Positions 1-11,724 of a DNA stretch of 35,228 nucleotides are shown in pieces (the first letter of the stretch is position 1; the number at the start of each line of letters is the position of its first letter). This DNA is from Klebsormidium nitens (lineage: Eukaryota; Streptophyta; Klebsormidiophyceae; Klebsormidiales; Klebsormidiaceae). The notes under the pieces were generated by a model that saw only the letters and a list, made by a program, of their open reading frames with translations, ran no database searches and was not told where the DNA came from. Location: assembly GCA_000708835.1 (NCBI GenBank), contig DF237701.1:1115-36342 (forward strand), written 5' to 3'. The translations under genes and the position numbers were made by a program.

Positions 1-4
1 CTTT

Positions 5-297
5 ATTGCTCTGATGCGACAGGCTGGAAACATCGCAAGCGCCGTTTTTCGGTTCGTTGGCGTCCGCGCTGCGCAGTATCCCGATGATCAGTTGGTCGAT
101 CGACTGAGCACTCCACAAAGAACGGCGATGTGGGGGGACAAAAATCCTCTCTCGAACTCCCTTCCTTCAACTTTCCTGTCCCTTGCAATCGTGATTTTGA
201 CGGCAGTGAAGCACGAACTGAGAATGTAAAGGCTGAGGATGCTTTGCGAACTGCTGGTTGCTGCAGGGCTCTGGCGTTACTGGTGGCAATGACAGGC
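5..297 (+). repeat. Direct repeat, left copy (cut by the window start)
   Basis: This ~290-bp block aligns with 4200-4495 in the same orientation. Shared landmarks in order are TATTGCTYTGAT, CAGGC..AAACATYGCAAG, TGCGCAGTATCCC, GCACTCCA, CGGCGATGTGGG, GTGAAGCACGAA, GAATGTAAA, and a TTACTGGYGGCAA near the end. Identity is moderate with small gaps. The minus strand of both copies encodes a similar peptide (CPPTSP...EC), but neither shows a full gene. Confidence 0.75.
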
Positions 298-3200
298 AAC
301 TGTCCCTGGCGATGGCAATACTTGCCAAATGATTTACCAAACAGTTTCGACGCCCGGATTGGCGAGTAACTTATAATTTGGAACCAGCCACAAAGCTCCG
401 ACACGTGTTATAGCGGCAATGAGTATCTGCTGTGCCTGCGACGTGCCAAACGCCCTTGAACTTAGAGTGTATGAACGTCGAAGTAAGACGTGTGTTGGTG
501 GAAGCAAAGGGAAAATATTCATAAGATTTTCACTTTATTTGTCGGATCTATGTCCAGCGAGTGTTCTCCTTCGACTGCCATGCCGAAGCGTACTGCCGTC
601 GTTCTGCTTTACTGAGCATAAGTGCCCAACGTCGGGAAGCTTCTTCGTGACGTAAGTGACGGGTCTGACAAAAACTCGAGTTGGCAATGATGACAAGCGT
701 ACTACTTGTGAAACCTTGCAAATGTAGACTTGCAATGACGCCAACTCTTCCAAGTTGAGGCACGCATAAACACTTTGAAGTACAGCTTTTGAACAGAATC
801 GTTGTGCCACATATCTTACCGCTAATGCTCTCAGAAACGGTCGATCTGCCTTGCTTTTTGAAGAGCCCAAGGTCGAGGTGCACGTGATTTGAGCCAGGCA
901 TAAGGGCAACCTACAAATGGAGTATTGCTTAGCACAATCTCTAGTCATGGATGGGTTCCGTTGATCTGTTCAAGTTGAACCCCGTGGCCTTGATGAAAGA
1001 AACATGTTCCTGTAAATTACAGATGCCACCGGCACCGGTATCGATCCTCGAAGGGAAGCGGCTCACAAAATAAGCAGTCTTCATGGTCGTATTGAGACTG
1101 CTAAAATTGGCAGCTTGCTGCAACCGCGATCCAGCGAGATGGGTTTTGGGACGCTTTTTTGGAGATGGGCTGTGCGTCGACGCTTTTCTTGACTTACTTT
1201 TTGGGACGCTTTTCTCCAGACTAATACAGGCGCACCCGCTCCTAGTAAATGCATGTCGGAACATGCAGCTATTACTGTTATATCAAAGGATACCCACTTA
1301 ATTTGGCGTACATCATCGATTTTTATGTCGAATGACGACATGCTGGATCCGAAAACGAACATGGATTTTTGGGAGTGCCTGTGACGCGGCTCCTACTGTT
1401 TTCGAGAGCTGGCGTCTTGGAATCGGAATACCGTCTCTACGTGCGTCAGATCTCGATGCTGTCGGCCTCAAGAAAATCATTTGAATTTAAGCTCTGGCCA
1501 CCATAAGAATCATGGTAGGCAGGCAAGCGGCTGTTCGCGCAATCCGGCCTATTACGCATTCTGATGCTATTTATAATTAAAGCTTTAACACGAAGAAGCT
1601 GGCACTTCTCTGGCGGTCTCGGTGATTAATTGCAATGCACAACATTGACTTTTCAGGAACTTCCATGAATTTTGCGAGCTTTGCTTTCTTGCATAAGGAC
1701 CAATGCCCTTCGTTTCTCTAAGCACCGCCTTTCCTTTCGTTCTGATTTGTTCAAGTTTGAGCGCCCTCGTTTGCACCCGTAAGATGCGCTTGTCAATATT
1801 TGATCATCGCCCAAAGCGTCATGAGTGCCTTCGCTGCGGGGATATGTATGTTTTTCAAAGCTACAAGTATGAGCCGTGATGAGCACAGGTCTTGGCCGGA
1901 TCTAAACCATTAGCGCCAAACGCAGTCGCATCTCGATGCCAGGTAGCGAACAGCAAATGCCGGAGGGGCCCGGAGAAGGTAGGTGAACACAGCACACAGT
2001 GCACAGAACACAGTGCACTATTGCTCGTCACAGCTGAAAAGTTCTCGGAATTTTTGGGTTGTTCGATAGCGCAAGCTTCTAGCCTCGAAAGCAACATCTT
2101 GACCACTGGTTTAAGGCGCCCGACAAGATTGGTAAGCCTCGCTGCGTCCTGCTCCGTCGACGTTCTCTGGATGGCTATGATTGAACGCGGCGTGGTGGCT
2201 TGATGGCCATCAAAAGCTTCGTAGGATGCCTCGATGCAGATTTAGCGGGACTTAGGCTAAAAACTCAAAGCCTGCGCCGACGTGACGCAGGCAACATCCA
2301 GCAGAGCTCGCTTTGCTTGAAGTCGCTCGCGGCCGCGCGTCGCCTTTCGCACAGCGCTGCACGCGGCCCGACGGCAGAGGCGGCTGGCGCGGCCGCGCCG
2401 CGGGACTAGCAATAACCGTTTAGACAGACTCGAGCAAAGGCGTGAAAACAATCAAGGTGTCATTCATGCAGATTCTATCCGTTAATGCAGTAGACTGGCA
2501 CTGAAAACCTTATGCACGCCGCTTATTCATTGCATGACAAAACTCGCTCTTAAACGCAATCTGGTGGTTTGAAGCCGGGGACTCCCGTTCTGCACACTGG
2601 TATCACCAATGATGGCAAGGAAGACGTCGCGGGTCTTTGGCTGCTGTACTGCAGTCAGGATGGTTCATGTCGACCGTAAACTGAAGCCGAGCTAGGACTC
2701 GGTTGGGCTTACCACTTGGGACCCAACTCGCGACCGGCCGACCATATCACTACTGAATGTAATCGATCAAGTGAATTATTGTCCCTCGATACAGGATAAA
2801 GTTTCCGCTTGGCTGCAACAGATTAGGCAGTCAGAAGATTCCGGATATTTGTCTCGCGGATGAGCCAGCAGCTGTGGTCATTCCGATTCTTTCATAGGCT
2901 GTCGGAGGCAGAGCAAGTCTGCATTGACCTGCTACATGCTCCATATTACTGATCAGGGTGCACGTGTAACGTTGGGGTCTCCTGAAACTTGCTTTCAAGA
3001 CCAATATTCTTTTCATTTCCAAAATTTTGACACTTTAAGTTGAGGAGAGACGTGGGCAATGTTGGCGATGATTTCAAGAAGCAAGACGCCAAGTACCCGC
3101 CAGGGAAATATGTCGAAAAGGGCAGAGCGCTTCGCTCAACGTTCGGTGTTGTCTTGGCAGGCCCCATTTGGCAATCTGCCCACTGGTTGTTCATCGGATC

Positions 3201-4199
3201 AATTGCAGTAGCTTTTGGCCCGCCTTGCTCGTCTCATATGCATGTCTCGTGGTAATCAATGGTCGCTTCGGTCGAGCCTTTTCATGTTCGAAATCTGTTT
3301 GCAGCTCCTGAAAGGTCTGTCTCGCAATTGGTAAGGGCTAAAGTGATTCAGAACACAGACGTGAATTTGGGGATGCTCCCCAAGCAATTGTGTAAGATTA
3401 ATTGACGTTGTAGCACTTTACGTACGCTAATGTCGGCAAAGACGACCTTGATGCGTGGCGCGGCAACAATGCCACTGGGTCTCGTGATATTTCCATCTGA
3501 GCCAGGGAAGGACCGACTCAAGCGCAACAACGCAAGTTGTCAGTCAGCAATTGGATCGACTTCCATTCGTTGGGATCTGCTCTCCGCCCCCATTGGATTG
3601 AATACAGCCTGGACGCAAAAAAAACCTAGGCGCTGTCGGCATGGTTCAGAAAGTGCTTCCTGCGTTACGTAGGACTGTGAGCCGTCAATCTGTTAGAAAC
3701 AAGAGGGAATGTTTCTTGCACGAGTGGTCCCAAGGTTCGAGATTGCATTGCCAAAAGCCATGGGCCTAACGACTGCGTTTCACAAAGCTCGAGCCTTTTT
3801 GACCACGCAGACGTTTGCAGTACTTCATCTTTGAGATTGGCTGTCTCGACACGTAACAGCATGTATGCTCGCAAATGCATCCGTTTGCAGAGAAATTTAA
3901 GGGAGGGGAGCGTCGAAACAAGAAGTCTGTTTCAGGAAGCTTTGATATTTTCAGGAAACAATCTGCTGCTAGCAACATGGTGTGGGTTTCGTCACTAGGA
4001 ACTCATGTCGAGCTTGGCGAGGAGAATAAACTTCTACTGGGCGAGTCCAACGGATGGGGACGTAGAGTCGATTCGTCGAAGCCTGCTGTCAACCTTTGTG
4101 AGGCTCCCTACAACTATTCGTACCTTTTGAAGCTCTTCGCGGCATGCTCAGGCCTCCCGAAACAGGGGTGCTTAGTCTTTGTTTTGGCCCCCTCACAGA
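298..4199. other. Gene-poor interval
   Basis: No open frame here resembles a known protein and no convincing exon chain was found. Small features are a doubled TTTTGGGACGCTTTT at about 1143 and 1199, a short CACAGTGCAC duplication near 1995-2018, and a GC-rich block at 2265-2405 with several GCGGCCGC-like sites. Confidence 0.5.
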
Positions 4200-4495
4200 A
4201 TGTATTGCTTTGATTTTGGCAGGCCGCAAACATTGCAAGAGTTTTCTCGTTTCCCACAGATTTTGCGTTGCGCAGTATCCCAACGGTCTAGTCGGACTTG
4301 GGCACTCCATACAGAGCGGCGATGTGGGCGGACAAACTCGTCTGTCCATCCCCTTGCTTCGGCTTTTCTGTTCTTTGTCAAGACGGCGGTGAAGCACGAA
4401 GTAAAACGGAGGATGAATGTAAAAGTTGAGGATGGTATGCAAAGTGCTCTCGGCTGCTGAAGTCTGCCTTTACTGGCGGCAAAGTCCTGTCCGCA
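4200..4495 (+). repeat. Direct repeat, right copy
   Basis: This is the partner of the block at the window start, about 4.2 kb away in the same orientation. The spacing could suit a decayed LTR element, but I see no reverse transcriptase, integrase or primer-binding site between the copies. It may instead be a dispersed repeat or a duplicated gene fragment. Confidence 0.75.
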
Positions 4496-4556
4496 CCTCT
4501 TTGTCTCTGATTTTGAATTTGATTCTGATTCTGCTTCCCGAACTTGCACGGCGCAG

Positions 4557-4800
4557 TTTTACCTGCTGGAGATTTCAGCGGCGGCGCCGCCGCGTCCCCT
4601 GAGCTGCGCGGCCGCCGCCGCTTCGGATCCCTCGTGGCTGGGCTGCACACATCAGCAGCGCGCGGGCGGCCGCGCATCGCAACGCGCGCTGTGGCGACGG
4701 TCGTCCGAGAGGCGTTGCAAAGACACAGCGGCAGTCTCAACGCGACAGTCTCAGAGCGGCTGGACTCAATCAACGCGTGGCTGTATCAAATGAGGGAGAG
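4557..4800. promoter_or_regulatory. GC-rich, CpG-dense island
   Basis: This block is far richer in CG than its surroundings, with runs such as GCGGCGGCGCCGCCGCG and GCGGCCGCCGCCGC. The plus strand stays open through it in the frame starting at 4544 and ends in a helical-looking stretch (TVVREALQRHSGSLNA..), so it could be coding. I recognise no family. It may equally be a promoter island for the candidate gene that follows. Confidence 0.35.
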
Positions 4801-4975
4801 CTGTCCGCACGTACGAGAGCGAAGTATAGTTATACACATCTGCGTAGGTGTCAGGTGCCACAGCTCGATACTTTTGTCCGCCCCTTTTCTCTTCGGTAGC
4901 GTTGGAGACACATGTAACTCGGGATTGTTAAACGTGGAAGTTAAACTAAAAGGGAGCGAGCGAGGGGTCCTGATA

Positions 4976-5649
4976 CATATATAAGCGAAACTAGAGCTGG
5001 GCGATCTTCAAAATGAAATGAATGAAAGGCCCGGGCCAGTGGATGGCGGGGTCGAAGGTCGGCGAAGCCGCGGAGCAGAGGTGCGCGCGCGCTGGCATGT
5101 ACGCAGTCGAAATTGCCATCTAGAAGCTAGGTGATCCCATTCGGACCCATCTTCCTCGACGTTATCGACCGTACTAAAAAGGCATCATTCGGTGCCTTCC
5201 CTATCACTCAGGAGTCTGTAGAGTCTCGTTTGAGAAGGCCCTTACGCACTCGGTGGCAAGTGGAAGCCAAGCGGTCAATGCAGATGTTTGATATGGTTCC
5301 CGGCCGTCTTCTCTCTGCACCACTTTCCCGAGTGGCCGTTTCAAGACTCCCGCTGAGTCCTCAGTCCTCCACCTCTTTTCCTTTTTGCAGGTTCAATTGC
5401 AGGAGAGCGTATGGGTTGCCCGCGAGCAGAAATGTGCAGCGGAGAACGGAAATTGCGCGCAAGAACTTGCTCCGAAGCACCATGTAAGGCTGGGCTAACG
5501 GATCATTTGCCTGGCTGACTGAGCGTAGGTTAAGGGACGCTTGTAGAGGCCCAGGTCCAAGTCAACAGAGTAGCGTTCCAACAATGCTCAAGTGACCGCG
5601 GGCCAGGACTTCGAAAATTGGGTTACGCGTTTTGCGATGAATCTTGGAG
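4976..5649 (+). other. Weak candidate: small multi-exon gene
   Basis: A TATA-like CATATATAAG lies at about 4976-4985. Downstream is an ATG at 5018 (MNERPGPVDGGVEGRRSRGAE, open to GAG|GTGCGC at 5080). Next comes 5391-5483, a 31-codon open segment between a strong acceptor (CTTTTTGCAG) and a consensus donor (CAT|GTAAGG). The last is 5607-5649, read as DFENWVTRFAMNLG, between GGGCCAG and GGAG|GTAGCT. The phases are compatible, but no family is recognised and no terminal exon was found, so this could be chance. Confidence 0.22.
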
Positions 5650-6935
5650 GTAGCTCAGTGAAGGACGTCTCATAATATATAATCCTATCTCATGTCTCTT
5701 CGCGTATGCATTCGACCAGTTGTGCAACGTACCAGATGTATTGTCTTGTGCCAAGAAACTATGTGATGACGAAAGATCAGACCAAGCTGCATCATGGTCG
5801 GAAATTGAATCGGAGCTTTATGCATAGTCATGCAGCCGCTAAATTCAATGTGAAGCGCCGTTTTGCACCAACATTGACCACCTTCGATGCACGTAATCTG
5901 CGAATGACGCCTTTAGCTCTAGATGGTACATCGCAGCATGCGCTCTTGCATTGCGATCCGACGCGATTCCAGCCCTGCATGCATGTCGTGCGTGAACATG
6001 CAAATCCGCCTTGCTGACCAGACAAGATAGTCGAGTGCATGGTGAAAGGCTGCTTGATGTTCTTATATAATGACAGTGGATGGTACCAGCTAATGTAAAC
6101 GTGCATCACGATCTTGCGGCTGCATAACTTAGAAATCGGATATTTTGCAGATCGTTCCAATTTGAACATCGTATCTCATATCATCGGCCCATGATGATGG
6201 GGCTGGTGGCGCTCGTATCCATAACCATAATAATCATTTATCGCGAACGAGCCGAGCAAGTCACCAACCGTTGTTTGAGCCGGCCAGGCGGACGTCACGA
6301 TAGTCTTTGGGACTTTGTGAATTTTGAAATCCTATGATTGGCCTCTACAACGAGCGTTCGTGATAAATCTCTTGCTGAACTGCAACGTGCACTGATCAGT
6401 TTCCGATACCTGAGAAGAAAATGTATCGCCTGATGTAGCCAGCTCTAGCGCCTCATTGAGAAAGGATTACGTTTACGAGCCGCGCACTCTTGTTATACAG
6501 AAAGACACTCTAAAGACGGAGTGGAAGACGTTTAAATTCAGCATGATTGATGACGCCTACGGTTAGGAGGTTTACAAGCCTATTGGCCATTTCTGCGAGG
6601 AAGAATCATATGCAAATGGCTTTTGAGAAAGCAAAAGAGCGCGAAACCTGTCCGCACCCAGACAGAGCAGAAACATTCTGCAACGCCTAGAATCTAAACG
6701 GAAGCAGCTTCTATGAATCATTTAGAAACCAGCCCTTCGGTGTTGAAATTAATCTGCGGTGACGTTCACCTGATTCAGCCTGATCGTAAGTTGGACGGTG
6801 ACCTTCACCTCAATAGGTTCGGAAAGCTGTTGAGCAGGATCTTCAATGATGTCAACGCCTACTCTTATCTATCTTGATTCTCTTGCCAAATAGCTGGTGA
6901 TATTGGTCAATACTGGAGAACAATATCCGCAGATA
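5650..6935. other. Interval without a recognisable gene
   Basis: No supported exon was found here on either strand. It probably contains the 3' flank of the minus-strand MYND gene, which stops at 6936, and any poly(A) site for it. Confidence 0.5.
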
Positions 6936-6996
6936 TCACGCCGTGGCCTTGCAGTACTTTTTGTGGCTTGGCCAATGCAACTTCTGGTGCTCCTTG
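6936..6996 (-). other. Terminal exon with C-terminal half of a MYND finger
   Basis: This 61-nt exon-like segment follows a pyrimidine-rich acceptor. Taken with the upstream exon it would read S-KEHQKLHWPSHKKYCKATA-stop. The HQKLHW..HK..C spacing matches the second zinc site of MYND domains, which bind Pro-rich partner peptides. Read straight through without splicing, the residues before it are F-C-Y-S instead of the canonical Y-C-S, which argues that a splice site really lies here. Confidence 0.65.
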
Positions 6997-8445
6997 CTGT
7001 AGCAGAAAAGCAAAGATCGGTTTGTTATTTCGGAAAAAAGACTTTGCTTACAAAGAAGCAACTCCACAGCTTCCACCGAGACTGACGAGAATGCCCCATT
7101 GCAGCACGAGGTAAGAGTTGCAAGGCCCCAAGGGATTATTTCGGAGGCTGCCTCAAACCAGTAATAGGACGGAGACTCTAGAAATACCTCATTTAATGCG
7201 GTGAATCGCAGGTTTCCTCTGGTCGTGACAAAGGACCACTTCAAAATGCCCGGTGTTTTGAATCCATCATGTGTCAGAAGCAGATTGCGACCCTCTCAAT
7301 TGCACCTTGGGGCAACAAATGACTCTGTCTAGTCCTTTCATACTCACCTGCAGTAGAACGCGAGCGAACAGTTTGAACACTTGCTGAAGCGTCTGCCTTC
7401 GTCCACCGCCGATCCGAGTTCGCAACAGCTCCCAAGAGCACACAATAGGCGTGTCCACATCTTGCCCGCTTGCCCAGTCTGCTGAGGACTTTGCAGACTT
7501 CAAACCTGCCTTCGACCCTTTCTTGAGCGGCGTACCAGCCTGTCTTTCCGCCCGATCCCCTATTGCTTCCTTGAATGCTTCCAGATAGCGTGCTTGCACG
7601 CGCCTCGCCTTCAGAGCATCCTGAGAGTCTCTGCTGTACCTGTCAGCATCTGCGATTTCCTTTACTTGTGCTTCCATCCTTGCAAACTCCGCAGGGTCCT
7701 TCTTAGAACCATCTTTTTCCAGTATCTTTGACAGCCGACTGAACAAGCTTGCATGGATCTGTATGAGCCCTTTATCTAGCGCCCGTTGCTTGCTGTCCTC
7801 AAAGGAGAGGAACGTCACCAGCATTTGGTGTACGTGATGGGTGGCCTTTCGAACGTCATCCACTTCGGCCAGCTCCATGAAGTCGTCCGTAAGAAGGTGT
7901 CCAAGCGCAGGAAAGAAATCATTCAGGTCGAGTAAGCAGCAGCGCATCCGCTTTGAAACCCGAGCAAAATTCACGAAGCCTTTGACAATCTGCAGTGCAA
8001 AAATACTCAGGAAGTAGCCCTGTTTCACCCCCGTCCTCCGCACATTTTGTGCGTAGAATTGCGCGCAGAAGGTATGAGTGTCCAAAAGCTTTCGCGCTAG
8101 CTCGCGTGCCTTGCCTTCCTCCTTGAGACAGTATCTTGCAATCACTCCGCTCGCGGAGAGCGCTGCGAGAGCAACGCAGGAACACATGTAGAGCGTTCGA
8201 GTGTCTGCTGTACCTGAGAGAACTGAGGTATCCTTTAGGAGGGCCTGACTAAAGAGCTGCTGTACGACGGCGCCGCGCTTGTAAGCGAGGATCTCTTGCA
8301 AAATCCTAGCATACTTGATCTTTGCAGAGGGGCTGCTATATGACTCCCTTCTAAAAGTACCTGCGATGGAGACCCAGGCTTCAAGTACGGTAGGGCCGTC
8401 ATCAGACATGAGCTTGGATGCGTAGTCCTCAACTTGCTGCTCCAT
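6936..8445 (-). CDS. Putative MYND zinc-finger protein, partial model
   Basis: The large exon runs 8445 to 7348 on the minus strand: 366 codons from ATG, closed by a consensus donor (CAG|GTGAGT, phase 0). I do not recognise its family. It looks alpha-helical, with a basic stretch near residues 285-325 (rich in K, R, A and S). A second exon, 6996 to 6936, follows an acceptor (TTTTCTGCTACAG) and encodes KEHQKLHWPSHKKYCKATA and a stop, which is the C-terminal half of a MYND finger (HQ-x-x-W-x-x-H-x-x-x-C). That exon needs a phase-2 donor, but the large exon ends in phase 0. A middle exon with the first Cys pairs is therefore expected in 6997-7346, and I could not identify it. Either it is divergent, or the finger is broken. 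The first exon may also have a 5' leader intron: the sequence just before the ATG reads CGGCTGCAG. Confidence 0.6.
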
Positions 8446-9909
8446 TTTCTGCAGCCGATTGAAATGCGCAAGCTTTCAGCTCACCACACCACACCTGCTT
8501 TCCTCCTGCGCCTTATCGATAGTAAACTGTGGGCTTGTTTGCTATGCAGGCTTCAGAGTCTTCAGGGGCTTACCGTTATAAAAGTACTGGTATGTCTTAG
8601 AGCAAGCTTCAGCACCCTACTTGACGATAATCTTGCATACATCGTCAGCTCATTGAGCGCTGGCTGTGCTTCTTCTTCGCGCTCTCATATTGGTCGTGCA
8701 TTCAGGCTCGCTCTCAAGGCCGGCAGGGCTCCTCTGGTGGAAGCGACATGCTTTTCGAGCAGTTCTAACCGGCAACTGCATGCCGGCATGCATGTCGTGC
8801 CATCGCTTTGGGAATTGATCCACATACAATCCAGGCTAGACCATGCCAGGTTTTGCAGAGTCCAAACTCGTGAGGTTACCCTACATGGCAATTGCGCGAG
8901 TAGTATTGTCGGCGACAGTCACGGCTTTACTTTGGCAAACTGCCTGGACTCGGATGTTCCATTTGAACAATCATTCGTGCGTCCATGATGGGTTGTACGT
9001 CAATCTGCAACCAGGATTTAAGGATTAATCCAACTCAATGCAGGATTCCAGCCATGCATGTGCGCGGCCGCCTCATTATCGGTGTGACCATGCAACCTTG
9101 CAGGTCTGAGCGCGTGACGCTCAAGGCGCTATGCCAAGATTTTACATGTGATTCAATTGAATAAGCGAACAACAAAACTCAAATTAAGCATGTATTTAAA
9201 TTCAATCGATGCAAGCGCTTGTTCGACAAAGAACCACTAGCATTAGCTAGCTTTAGCTAGAGCTGTGCACATGAAAGCTAGATCCTTGCCCGTGTAACAT
9301 GATGTGTAATGTAGCGGCGCTGCAATTATGCAATTGTCCCCATGATTGCAGCGCGCATGCCCAACGCGTGCATGCCCCAACAGTCATGCACCAGATTGTA
9401 TAGATCATGGGGCTTGCCTGCAAAAAGTGCCTTGGCTAGATATCTACAACTAGCTAAATAAGGTCGATCCGATGATCGACCGTCCAAGTTCGAAGAAGTG
9501 CCAGTACGTATAGCTAGGACCCGGACCATATGCCATGCAGTCATGCACTGCAAATGATCCATTCAAGCTGAGCCGCGCACGCCACATGACCATTGCAACC
9601 GTACACAAGTGTGGTGTCTTGAGCACTTTGAGCTATACGTTCATACGAGTATATCCAGGAATCCATAGTATGCATGCGAGCTGGAGCTCGGCCGCGCTAT
9701 CCAATCACAGGTTACCGTACCTTTTGAAGTCAATTACATCAAATCGTTGTTCGTTGATGGTCAGTCCGACTGCCTAGTGGTCGCTACCAGTGGCAGATCG
9801 ACGGTCAAGTTGAACCGAGAAGACGGATTAGATGCTACTAGCTCAACTTGGGGGACTCGATCATGGCCGGCAATCTTCGCCGTGCAAGATCTCTCTTGTA
9901 CCGTCAAAG
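8446..9909. other. Intergenic DNA rich in short palindromes
   Basis: This lies upstream of the minus-strand MYND gene and downstream of the minus-strand DUF2306 gene. It contains many short self-complementary words (CATGCATG, TAGCTAGC, GATCGATC type), a 16-bp perfect palindrome at 8777-8792, and an 8-bp-arm inverted repeat at 9462-9481. No gene is seen apart from an unlikely 184-codon frame. Confidence 0.55.
8777..8792. repeat. 16-bp perfect palindrome
   Basis: The sequence TGCATGCCGGCATGCA is its own reverse complement. Its outer TGCATG halves resemble RY elements of plant promoters. It lies about 330 bases upstream of the minus-strand ATG at 8445, so a regulatory role is possible but unproven. 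Confidence 0.6.
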
Positions 9910-11724
9910 CTACACATTCGAATCAAGGCGGTGGCGGCTTTGGATGTACATTTCCGTCCCGGCCACCATGATCAAAAGAGACAACCACGTGGCAGACTGC
10001 CCAGCGGCCCTGTGGGAGAGACCGGACACGAGATGCACGGCAATCACCAACGGCCTTGTCAAGATAACGGAGTATCTGCGGAGGGAAAACGTCGTCAGAA
10101 CGTGTGGGAGAGCCCCGCGCGAGCTTTTGCGATCTGTACAACCGACGAAACATGACCAGGAAACGTTTCGGACGGGATGACAAGGCGTCCACTCGTCCTT
10201 TTACCATCTCTTTTGAATTGCTTTTGGAACGCATAGGTAATCAAGGCACTCAACAGGCAATCGCATCCGGAAAACGACAAAGGTTAAACCTCAGTTGGGC
10301 GCGCCCTCTTAGAGTCCTGCTGTGAGAGTGCCCAACCCCCTTTGCTCGATTCCGCTTCAGACTGTTTTCCTTTACAAAAGGCAACCTGAAAAGTAGACAT
10401 CTTCTAGGAGGATAAAACTCACCCCGCAGCCGCTACCCTCACCATCCACTCCCTATGCTCTTGCACCCGCTTCTTCTTGATCTTCCACATCGCCACCCCC
10501 CCAAACAGCACCCAGATGACTGCCAGCGCCACGGAGGGGGGTACAAACCCAGGGAACTCCGACAGGGGGGCCATGATCAGCCCTGAGAAGGCTAAAACTG
10601 TTCCGGTAGATAGGAAAAGGTAACCAGACGCTCTGTGCAGTGGGAGAGAGCGCTTTCGGACGCTGGGGAGGAATTGAATGGGAGTAGCGCAGAGGTAGAG
10701 GACAGCGTTGGCTGCGTGCAGTTGCCAAAGGGAAAGGTGGTCCATGATGTGCTGTCCCGCATCGGCGGCCTTGTCGAGGGCGCCTGGAAAGAAGGGGCTA
10801 GGGGACGTTATGAAGGTTGAGCACGCCCCCGCAATCTTAAGCAGGGTGATGCGGATTAGCGAGTAAAAGAAGGTTGAGAAAGTATAAGGAAGGAAGGTTA
10901 GACTTGATGCTTTTGCCTACAAGTCAAAGCAACCTTGTTGGTTTTGCCTACTGGTTCAAGGGAACTTGGGAAGTGAGGGTGAGAAAAAAGCTCCCTGGTC
11001 AGAACGCCCGATTGAAGGAGGGAGGAAGCCAGCAGTGAGAAATGATGAAGTCGCCTAGCATCACACATATGAGATTTCAACACCGCTGACACTCTTGTTG
11101 CATTGAGAGGGTTTATAGATCAGCTGGGTGCCTCAGAAAGTGACATGGACAGCTGACGCTCTTCAAAGGGCTTAATGTCTGAAGAGAGGAAACTTTGGCC
11201 TCACCTGATGAAACAGTCTGAATTGCTGCCTCATACCCAGATACGATGGCCAGGCTATATGGCAAGAACATAGCTGAAGTCACTACCAGGGTCCAAAACG
11301 TGACTTGCCCCAAGTCTACCGCGCTGCTCAAGCTAGCACGGCCTGCCCTGAGCCCTTTTAATTTGGACCTGATCGGTCCTAGAGTGGTTCCAGAGATGGG
11401 GCGTCCGGATTTTTGGTGCTTCTGCTCTGACGACTCCCACCCTCTGTGCGCAAGAGAGTTGCTCATCAGTGCGGCATATTTTAGATCAGCCGTCATCGTG
11501 TTGCCTGATAGTCTAGCATTCGAGGCTGCATGTATTAGATGGGACCTGTGCTTAGTGATCGATTGAGGTGGTGGTAGCTTATAGCTGCTGACTGTCAAAC
11601 TTGTTGGCAGTCTGCGAGCAGCCGCACTTGCACAAAAGCTTCTGCTTTCTGGAGCGGACAAGAAGCAGAGCAGTGTTCCACATTGAGCTGTCTGCAGTTG
11701 CTGCAAAGAACCCAAGCCGCCCAT
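9910..11724 (-). CDS. DUF2306-type multi-pass membrane protein, 3 exons
   Basis: Three minus-strand exons join in phase: 11724-11205 (or from the internal ATG at 11496), 10783-10423 and 10075-9910. Donors are CAG|GTGAGG and GGG|GTGAGT; acceptors are TTCTTTCCAG and CCCTCCGCAG. The protein is 348 aa from the first ATG or 272 aa from 11496. I favour the shorter form because the first 76 residues look non-coding. Hydrophobic stretches are VTFWTLVVTSAMFLPYSLAI, WQLHAANAVLYLCATPIQFL, SGYLFLSTGTVLAFSGLIMA, PSVALAVIWVLFGGVAMW, PLVIAVHLVSGL and ATWLSLLIMVAGTEMYI. The pattern QFLP..R.R...LHR..GY, then EHREWMVR, is what I recall of the DUF2306 (PF10067) family, whose function is unknown. Conserved histidines in or near the membrane could bind a metal or heme, but that is speculation. 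The gene is divergent from OXP1. Confidence 0.8.

Noticed and set aside
1-4495. Intact LTR retrotransposon
   Set aside because: No polymerase, integrase or gag-like protein, and no primer-binding site or terminal dinucleotide pattern was found between the repeats.
7267-7347. Extension of the 366-codon exon to a 392-residue protein
   Set aside because: A consensus donor (CAG|GTGAGT) ends the exon at 7348, and the extra 26 residues look like intron translation.
8434-8988. 184-codon plus-strand frame
   Set aside because: It overlaps the start of the minus-strand gene, has no recognisable domain, and runs into palindrome-rich intergenic DNA.
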